The translations under genes and the position numbers were made by a program. A stretch of DNA of 64,000 bases from Roseburia lenta (GTDB taxonomy: Bacteria > Bacillota > Clostridia > Lachnospirales > Lachnospiraceae), in contig NZ_JACOPG010000001.1 of the NCBI RefSeq assembly GCF_014287435.1, positions 434,001 to 498,000 of the forward strand, given 5' to 3'. Positions 58,323-64,000 of the stretch are shown here, one piece after another; position 1 is the first letter of the stretch; each line of letters starts with the position of its first letter. Under the pieces are notes generated by a model that did not search any database, was not told the origin of the DNA, and saw only the letters and a list, made by a program, of their open reading frames with translations.

Positions 58323-59228
58323 CTAGACTCTTGGGACAAAAGTCATGTTGAGTCCTTCCGATATCGTAAAACTCAGGCGGTTGACCGCCTCGTCAATGTC
58401 TTTGGATGTCACATACATGGTATTTAACTTGGGCGAGATCAGGCTACGCACAGAGGCTTCCATCTCCTCCGGTTCTGATTTGTTTTCCTCCATGAGCCCC
58501 ATACAAAAATCCGCAATGATGGTCGCTGCATCAACGACTGTCGGAATGCCGATCGCGATCACAGGGATGCCCAGATGCTCCTCGGTAATGGCATTACGGT
58601 AATTGCCAACACCGGATCCCGGAATGATGCCTGTATCTGTGATCTGGATCGTCCGGTTGAGCCTTTTGATGCTGCGCGCAGCAAGCGCATCCACTGCAAT
58701 GACCAGATCCGGCTTGGTTTCGGCAACAATTCCACGCAGGATCTCCACGGTCTCCATGCCTGTCTGCGCCATGACCCCCGGCACAATGCCACTGATACTG
58801 CAGCACTGATCCAGTTCCACCAGATATTTTCCGAACTCCTCCAACAAATGTCTGGTGATAAACAGATGATCGATCACTTTCGGACCCAGGGCATCCGGCG
58901 TGACCTCCCGGTTTCCCAAACCAATGACTAAGATCTTGGCATTTCTATAATCTTTTGGCAAAAAGGTCTTCAACTGCTCGGAAAAGATTTCCGAGATTTC
59001 CCGATGGTAGCCGCTGTCTTCTTCCATCATCTGATCCGCTTCGATACTGACATAAGTCCCCCGCGGCTTTCCCAATGTCTTTGCCGCCTTTTGTGTGTCA
59101 ATGCATACTTTTGTGATGACCACATCCTCGCCTCTCTTTTTCTTCTCCACCCGGATCCCGGATACTTCCTTCCCATCCGGTCGTTTTTCCGATGTTTCCA
59201 CCGCAAGGTCTGTTCGAATCTGAAACAT
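58323..59228 (-). CDS. gpr: Germination protease GPR
   Basis: A 301-residue A25-family protease that starts degradation of small acid-soluble spore proteins on germination. The N-terminus FQIRTDLAVE marks the zymogen propeptide region, and ILVIGLGNREVTPDALGPKVIDHLFITRH, DLVIAVDALAARS and GSGVGNYR carry conserved acidic catalytic residues. With spoIIP it shows that the organism forms endospores. The ribosome site is weak. It is divergent from rpsT. Confidence 0.95.
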   Translation of the reverse strand: MFQIRTDLAVETSEKRPDGKEVSGIRVEKKKRGEDVVITKVCIDTQKAAKTLGKPRGTYVSIEADQMMEEDSGYHREISEIFSEQLKTFLPKDYRNAKILVIGLGNREVTPDALGPKVIDHLFITRHLLEEFGKYLVELDQCCSISGIVPGVMAQTGMETVEILRGIVAETKPDLVIAVDALAARSIKRLNRTIQITDTGIIPGSGVGNYRNAITEEHLGIPVIAIGIPTVVDAATIIADFCMGLMEENKSEPEEMEASVRSLISPKLNTMYVTSKDIDEAVNRLSFTISEGLNMTFVPRV

Positions 59229-59294
59229 CCCGCATCATGCCCTCGTTTCTTCAAATCTTTTCCTTATTGTTTGCACTTTTTTATGAAATATGTA

Positions 59295-59323
59295 TTGACA
59301 GACAAGGCTTACTGCTCTAAAAT
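59295..59323 (+). promoter_or_regulatory. Sigma-A-type promoter of rpsT
   Basis: TTGACA (59295-59300), a 17-base spacer and TAAAAT (59318-59323), followed by a leader of about 85 bases. Confidence 0.8.
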
Positions 59324-59334
59324 AATCTAGTATG

Positions 59335-59369
59335 TTTGTAACAGACTGTCCGTGTCCGGCTTTGTTACA
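59335..59369 (+). promoter_or_regulatory. Possible hairpin in the rpsT leader
   Basis: TTGTAAC and GTTACAA flank about 21 bases, starting roughly five bases after the predicted transcription start. Its position suits autogenous control, but no known S20 leader family can be assigned. Confidence 0.35.
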
Positions 59370-59415
59370 ACAGAGTTACTATTATTTTTATATCAAGACA
59401 TTGGAGGTGTACAGA

Positions 59416-59679
59416 TTGGCTAACATTAAATCTGCTAAGAAGAGAGTATTAGTTACAGAGATCAAGACTGCTAGAAATAAAGCAATCAAGTCTAAGGTTA
59501 AGACTTGTATCAAAAAGGTAGAAGCAGCCGTTGCTAACAAGGATAAGGAAGCTGCTAATGAAGCACTCATCGTTGCTATTTCTGAGATCAACAAGGCAAC
59601 AAGCAAGGGTCTCTACCACAAGAACAATGCAGCAAGAAAGGTATCTCGTCTTACCAAGGCTGTTAATTCTATTGCTTAA
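59416..59679 (+). CDS. rpsT: 30S ribosomal protein S20
   Basis: An 87-residue basic protein, ANIKSAKKR at the start and NNAARKVSRLTKAVN at the end. The start codon is TTG at 59416, eight bases after GGAGGTG, which restores the universal S20 N-terminus (M)ANIKSAKKR. The in-frame ATG at 59332 would add a cysteine-rich 28-residue leader lying over the untranslated region. UUG starts occur in rpsT of E. coli and link to its autoregulation. It has its own promoter and terminator. Confidence 0.96.
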   Translation: MANIKSAKKRVLVTEIKTARNKAIKSKVKTCIKKVEAAVANKDKEAANEALIVAISEINKATSKGLYHKNNAARKVSRLTKAVNSIA

Positions 59680-59699
59680 TTTTTTTGAACATAAACAAA

Positions 59700-59735
59700 A
59701 AGAAACACCAGTACCGTCATACTGGTGTTTTTCTT
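59700..59735 (+). terminator. Intrinsic terminator after rpsT
   Basis: AAACACCAGTA and TACTGGTGTTT form the stem, followed by TTCTTT. The A-rich left flank could also serve the convergent holA. Confidence 0.85.
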
Positions 59736-59751
59736 TACGCATTTTCCCGGT

Positions 59752-60729
59752 TCAACCCGCCCATTTGATCATCAGCATCTCGACTGCCAACTGGTCGTTG
59801 ATCCGTCCTGTCTTTGCTCTCTCATCCAGATCTGCCGCATCTTCCAATAAAGCCCGGATCTGTTCCATGGTAAAATTCCTTGCAAGTCCCAGATTCTTTC
59901 GCACAATAAAATCACGGATGCCCATCTTGCCTGCGATCGTCTGTACATTCATCCCCTGCGATGCCATATCCTTCATGACGTACATCTGGTCAAACTGTCG
60001 GATGATCAGCGCCAGAATACGGATCGGCGGTTCCTTTGTTGCCAGCATATCATGATATAGATCCAATACCTTTGGCAGATTCTTGGATGCCACAAAAGAG
60101 ATCATGTCAAAGACCTTGGTGTGCACCTGTTTGGTACAGATCGCCTCCACATCTTCCAAAGTGATTCCATCCTTATCATATACATAAGAAAGAAGTTTTT
60201 CCATTTCCATATCCATGTGATCCATGGAATCATTGCTGCGCTCAAAAAACTCATTCCAAGCATCCCGCGTCATCGTCTTTCCCGCCGCCTTGACACGCGC
60301 CATCATCCAGGAAGTCAGCATCCTCTCATCCGGCATGGAAAAATCCACCGCACTGCCTGCCTTTGCGATCGCTTTGTAAGCCTTGGAACGTTTATCCACG
60401 TCACTCTCCACAAAGACCATGCAGGTCGTCTCCGGGATATTGGAAAAATAATCTGCCAAAGTCTCCTGTGAAGACTTAAAGAAACCGGAATCCTCAACCA
60501 GTACCACTCGTCTGTCTGCAAAAAAAGGCATAGTATCCGCAAAACTGATGATCTCCTCTATGGATGAATCCTTGCCCTCATACTTGGCAAAGTTCATGGT
60601 ATCGCCCTGCCCCATGAGGGCTTTGGTTAATTTGTCCCGATATTGCTTCTTAAGATAATCCTCATCTCCGTATAAAAGATAGGCTGCTTTAAATTGTCCT
60701 GTTTTGATATCTTCATCGATTGTTTTCAT
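59752..60729 (-). CDS. holA: DNA polymerase III delta subunit
   Basis: A 325-residue clamp-loader delta subunit: N-terminal AAA+-like fold without a functional P-loop (AAYLLYGDEDYLKKQYRDKL), TTCMVFVESDVDKRSK, and a helical C-terminus with MGIRDFIVRKNLGLARNFTM. The pairing with convergent rpsT is a classic Firmicute arrangement. Confidence 0.94.
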   Translation of the reverse strand: MKTIDEDIKTGQFKAAYLLYGDEDYLKKQYRDKLTKALMGQGDTMNFAKYEGKDSSIEEIISFADTMPFFADRRVVLVEDSGFFKSSQETLADYFSNIPETTCMVFVESDVDKRSKAYKAIAKAGSAVDFSMPDERMLTSWMMARVKAAGKTMTRDAWNEFFERSNDSMDHMDMEMEKLLSYVYDKDGITLEDVEAICTKQVHTKVFDMISFVASKNLPKVLDLYHDMLATKEPPIRILALIIRQFDQMYVMKDMASQGMNVQTIAGKMGIRDFIVRKNLGLARNFTMEQIRALLEDAADLDERAKTGRINDQLAVEMLMIKWAG

Positions 60730-60756
60730 GATTATTATTATACCCGATAACGCTCG

Positions 60757-60791
60757 AAAAAAAAAGAGATGTGACTTGCATCACATCTCTT
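60757..60791 (-). terminator. Intrinsic terminator after rpsU
   Basis: On the minus strand AAGAGATGTGA and TCACATCTCTT form the stem, followed by a run of T, 20 bases after the rpsU stop. Confidence 0.88.
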
Positions 60792-60810
60792 ACTAAACGC
60801 AATTTCAATT

Positions 60811-60987
60811 TTAGTTGTATTTACGTTTTCTAGCAGCTTCAGACTTCTTCTTACGCTTTACGCTTGGCTTTTCATAGTGCTCTCTCTTGCGGATCTCCTG
60901 CTGGATACCTGCCTTAGCACAATTGCGCTTAAATCTACGTAATGCGCTATCTAAAGATTCGTTCTCTTTAACTGTTACACTTGACAT
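60811..60987 (-). CDS. rpsU: 30S ribosomal protein S21
   Basis: A 58-residue, highly basic protein: [20 protein letters not shown] at the start, then [20 protein letters not shown] and a Lys/Arg-rich tail ending ARKRKYN. Length and sequence match bacterial S21. GGAGGTTAG lies upstream of the ATG at 60987. It is monocistronic, with its own promoter and terminator. Confidence 0.96.
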   Translation of the reverse strand: MSSVTVKENESLDSALRRFKRNCAKAGIQQEIRKREHYEKPSVKRKKKSEAARKRKYN

Positions 60988-61065
60988 AGTCTTACACCTA
61001 ACCTCCCTCCAGTTGGGTATTGTGCATATTCAACTGTTTGGGTAAATATCTTTGCACAGTAAAAT

Positions 61066-61093
61066 ATTATAGCATAAAATAGCGACACGTCAA
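61066..61093 (-). promoter_or_regulatory. Sigma-A-type promoter of rpsU
   Basis: On the minus strand TTGACG (61088-61093), a 16-base spacer and TATAAT (61066-61071), about 80 bases before rpsU. Confidence 0.72.
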
Positions 61094-61138
61094 CAGTTTT
61101 CTTCAGAAACTGTCAATTTCTTCAACAGCAGATCAGCC

Positions 61139-63823
61139 TTAACCCAACTGCCCTGCAAGTGCATCTGCTACTGCTGCGATAGCATCCGGAATGCCTGCCG
61201 GATTCTTACCGCCTGCCTGGGCCATATTTGGACGACCGCCGCCGCCACCGCCTACAAGACCTGCGATCGACTTGATCAGGTTTCCTGCATGAGCACCGGC
61301 TTTCATGGCACCGTCGGTTGCCATAGCAACGAGATTGACCTTGCCGTCCTTTGCAGATGCAAGTACAATCACGCCCTCGCCCAGTTTATTCTTAAGATCA
61401 TCGCCCAGATCACGCAGACCATTCATATCTACACCGTCAACAGATGTTGCTAAAAGTTTCACACCGGATACTTCTACCACGGAATCCATAACATCACCAA
61501 GAGCACTCTGTGCTGCCTTTGCCTTTAAGGATTCGTTTTCGCTCTGGAGTTCCTTGACCTCAGCCATAAGTTTTTCCAGACGCTCTACCAGATTTGCAGG
61601 AGTCGCCTTTACGGTCTTGGCAGCCTTTTGCATCTCTGCTTCCATATTTGCATAGTAAGCAAGTACATTATCTCCGGTCAGTGCCTCGATACGTCTGACA
61701 CCGGCAGCAACGCCATTTTCAGAAAGAATCTTGAATGCCATGATATCTCCGGTATTGGCAACATGAGTACCACCGCAGAATTCCTTGGAGAAATCGCCCA
61801 TGGAAACCACACGGACCTTCTCGCCGTACTTTTCGCCAAAGAGTGCCATAGCACCGGTCTTTTTGGCTTCTTCCTGTGTCATGATCTCTGTTACGACCGG
61901 CAGATGCTCTGCGATCTTGGCATTTACCATATCCTCGACCTGTTGTAATTCCTCCGCTGTCATAGCAGAGAAATGCGTAAAGTCAAATCTGGTGCGCTCA
62001 CCGTCCTGGAAAGAACCGGACTGTGCTACATGGTTGCCCAATACCTCCTGCAAAGCCTTCTGCAATAAGTGTGTTGCAGAATGGTTGCGGCAGATATTCA
62101 TACGATTGGTCTTGTCCACAGACAGGGTCACTTCCTGTCCAACCTCGATCATGCCCTGTTCCATATGTCCGACATGACCATACTTGCCTCCGACAAGTTT
62201 TACGGTGTCATCTACGATGAACTTGCCGCCATCTGTATAGATCACGCCCTTGTCACCTTGCTGACCACCCATGGTAGCGTAAAATGGTGTCACATCACAT
62301 ACGATGGTTCCATTCTCGCCCTCAGCGATGCGGTCTGCAAGTTCAGATACCACCTTGCCCTCGGCATCTTCTTTTGCCGTAGCCAGTACTGTCACCTTAC
62401 CGATATCCTCCAACTTGTCGTATCCGGTAAATTCGGATGTGATGGAAAGGTCTACATTTTCAAATACAGATGCGTCTGCGCCCATATAGTTGGTTGCTTT
62501 ACGAGCGGCTCTTGCCTTCTGACGCTGTTCTTCCATACAGGCCTGAAATCCTGCTTCATCATAAGAGAATCCCTTTTCTTCCAGGATCTCCTGTGTCAGA
62601 TCTACCGGGAATCCATAAGTGTCATACAACTTGAAAGTATTCTCGCCGGAAAGTTCCTTGGATCCCGCTGCGACCATGTCCTGCTCCATCTGTGCTAAGA
62701 TGGCAAGACCCTGATCGATCGTTTTATTGAACTTTTCTTCTTCTTCGGTCAGTACCTTGAAGATGAACTCTTTTCTTTCTTCTAATTCCGGATAACCGTC
62801 CTTACATTCCTCAATAACCGTATTGGAAAGATTTGCAAGGAAAGAATCCTTGATGCCAAGCATTCTGCCGTGACGTGCTGCACGACGGATCAGACGACGG
62901 AGCACATAGCCGCGTCCCTCATTGGATGGCATAACACCGTCAGATACCAAAAATGTTGAGGAACGGATGTGGTCTGTGATCAGACGGATGGAAACATCAT
63001 CCAAGGCATCTACCTGATATTTCTTGCCGCAGAGTTCGCAGATGCGGTCACGGATAGCCTTCATGGTATCAATATCAAATACGGAATCTACATCCTGCAT
63101 AACAACTGCCAGACGCTCCAGTCCCATACCGGTATCAATATTCTTCTGCTCTAACTCGCTGTAGCCACCCTTGCCATCGCCGTAGAACTGTGTAAATACG
63201 TTGTTCCATACTTCCATGAAACGGTCACATTCACAGCCGACCTTACAATCCGGTTTGCCACAGCCGTATTTTTCTCCACGATCATAATAGATTTCAGAAC
63301 ACGGTCCGCAAGGTCCTGCACCATGCTCCCAGAAGTTATCACATTCTCCGGTCTCCGGGTCACGATAAAAACGAGTGATCTTTTCTGCAGGTACACCGAT
63401 CTTTTTGTTCCAGATTTCAAATGCCTCGTCATCCTCTCCATAGATAGATGGGTAGAGACGGTCCGGCTCCATGCCGAGAACCTCTGTCAAGAACTCCCAT
63501 GACCATGTGATCGCTTCTTCCTTAAAGTAATCCCCAAAAGAGAAATTACCAAGCATCTCAAAAAATGTCAGATGGCGTGCTGTCTTACCAACATTTTCAA
63601 TATCTCCTGTTCTTACACACTTCTGACATGTTGTCACACGACGTCTTGGTGGGATCTCCTGTCCTGTAAAATATGGCTTAAGTGGTGCCATACCGGCATT
63701 GATCAGTAATAAACTATTGTCATTGTGTGGTACTAGGGAAAAACTCTTCATGGCAAGATGTCCCTTGCTCTCGAAGAACTCCAAGTACATTCTTCTTAAT
63801 TCGTTTACTCCATACTTCTTCAA
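61139..63823 (-). CDS. alaS: Alanyl-tRNA synthetase
   Basis: An 894-residue class II synthetase: a catalytic domain (FFESKGHLAMKSFSLVP, TTCQKCVRTGDIENVG, FEMLGNFSFGDYFK), an editing domain with the zinc motif NHSATHLL and CGGTHV, and a C-Ala domain with coiled coil and a Gly-rich GLVGGGGGGRPNMAQAG near the end. The start is TTG at 63823, eight bases after CGGAGG, giving (M)KKYGVNELRRMYLEFF; no suitable ATG exists nearby. Confidence 0.97.
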   Translation of the reverse strand: MKKYGVNELRRMYLEFFESKGHLAMKSFSLVPHNDNSLLLINAGMAPLKPYFTGQEIPPRRRVTTCQKCVRTGDIENVGKTARHLTFFEMLGNFSFGDYFKEEAITWSWEFLTEVLGMEPDRLYPSIYGEDDEAFEIWNKKIGVPAEKITRFYRDPETGECDNFWEHGAGPCGPCSEIYYDRGEKYGCGKPDCKVGCECDRFMEVWNNVFTQFYGDGKGGYSELEQKNIDTGMGLERLAVVMQDVDSVFDIDTMKAIRDRICELCGKKYQVDALDDVSIRLITDHIRSSTFLVSDGVMPSNEGRGYVLRRLIRRAARHGRMLGIKDSFLANLSNTVIEECKDGYPELEERKEFIFKVLTEEEEKFNKTIDQGLAILAQMEQDMVAAGSKELSGENTFKLYDTYGFPVDLTQEILEEKGFSYDEAGFQACMEEQRQKARAARKATNYMGADASVFENVDLSITSEFTGYDKLEDIGKVTVLATAKEDAEGKVVSELADRIAEGENGTIVCDVTPFYATMGGQQGDKGVIYTDGGKFIVDDTVKLVGGKYGHVGHMEQGMIEVGQEVTLSVDKTNRMNICRNHSATHLLQKALQEVLGNHVAQSGSFQDGERTRFDFTHFSAMTAEELQQVEDMVNAKIAEHLPVVTEIMTQEEAKKTGAMALFGEKYGEKVRVVSMGDFSKEFCGGTHVANTGDIMAFKILSENGVAAGVRRIEALTGDNVLAYYANMEAEMQKAAKTVKATPANLVERLEKLMAEVKELQSENESLKAKAAQSALGDVMDSVVEVSGVKLLATSVDGVDMNGLRDLGDDLKNKLGEGVIVLASAKDGKVNLVAMATDGAMKAGAHAGNLIKSIAGLVGGGGGGRPNMAQAGGKNPAGIPDAIAAVADALAGQLG

Positions 63824-63842
63824 CGTATCTTCCTCCGAAACT

Positions 63843-64000
63843 CTATTCTTGAGCAGTTGTATCTTCTGCTACTGTATTTTGCTGCGCATTCTTCGCATTT
63901 TTTCTCTTGGCTAACTTAACGCCAAGCATCGCTCCACATACAGCGATGGCTACCAATATAACGAATAATATCAGATAAGACAAAAAACTGCTTACGATCA
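63843..64000 (-). CDS. Small single-span membrane protein, 5' end outside window
   Basis: The minus-strand frame enters at the right edge and ends in TAG at 63843. The visible 51 or so residues comprise a membrane helix (SFLSYLILFVILVAIAVCGA), then MLGVKLAKRKNAKNAQQ and an acidic, Thr-rich tail. Small membrane proteins of this kind are common upstream of alaS in Lachnospiraceae; no function is known. It ends 19 bases before alaS. Confidence 0.65.
   Translation of the reverse strand, partial: IVSSFLSYLILFVILVAIAVCGAMLGVKLAKRKNAKNAQQNTVAEDTTAQE

Overview
The window reads as chromosomal DNA of a spore-forming, probably motile anaerobic Firmicute of class Clostridia, most likely family Lachnospiraceae. 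The basis is the Firmicute-type gene order (rpsT, gpr, spoIIP, lepA, hemW, hrcA, grpE, dnaK, dnaJ), the sporulation genes gpr and spoIIP, a CIRCE/HrcA heat-shock operon, ATP-dependent PEP carboxykinase, RNase J, IreB, YitT and LCP proteins, and a chemoreceptor. The genus cannot be fixed from the sequence alone. Most genes lie on the minus strand. I see no rRNA, tRNA, CRISPR array, intact transposase or prophage.

Layout. 1-2.0 kb: a cobaltochelatase-type lipoprotein cut by the left edge, behind a cobalamin riboswitch and terminator. 2.0-5.8 kb: an LCP protein, then plus-strand yitT and pckA. 5.9-9.3 kb: a MacB-type export operon (adaptor, ATPase, permease). 9.5-15.7 kb: the complete F-type ATP synthase operon atpBEFHAGDC, whose c subunit lacks the usual sodium ligands. 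16.1-20.0 kb: a radical SAM tRNA-modification protein, argS, queT behind a preQ1-I riboswitch, and vanZ. 20.0-21.9 kb: a decayed stretch holding the remains of an exopolysaccharide locus (promoter, LCP N-terminus, truncated sugar transferase) beside a divergent XRE regulator. 22-30.4 kb: yajC, tgt, aroC, a lactonase, and the ireB-ruvX-DUF1292-rnj-trmR-trhP series. 30.5-36.4 kb: mtaB, an HPr-like protein without its histidine, thiI with its cysteine desulfurase, rsmE and prmA. 36.5-48.9 kb: an accessory block with a chemoreceptor, GH1, GH78 and GH3 glycosidases, a GPH-family sugar symporter, a divergent AraC regulator and a histidine phosphatase. 49-63.8 kb: dnaJ-dnaK-grpE-hrcA, hemW, lepA, spoIIP, gpr, rpsT, holA, rpsU, alaS, and a small membrane protein cut by the right edge.

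Themes. (1) tRNA modification is unusually dense: queT, tgt, trhP, trmR, mtaB, thiI with a NifS-type desulfurase, and a YtqA-like radical SAM protein all affect the anticodon loop or tRNA thiolation. (2) prmA, rsmE and mtaB normally follow dnaJ in Firmicutes. Here the glycoside block of about 12 kb separates them, and it forms a self-contained regulator-transporter-hydrolase unit for rhamnose- and glucose-bearing plant glycosides. (3) Seven copies of a roughly 38-bp imperfect palindrome, in both orientations, sit almost always just after gene ends; they look like a dispersed REP/MITE-type family. (4) The most unusual proteins are the surface-anchored CbiK-like chelatase with an added C-terminal domain and the HPr-like protein that keeps the Ser46 region but has lost the HARP motif.
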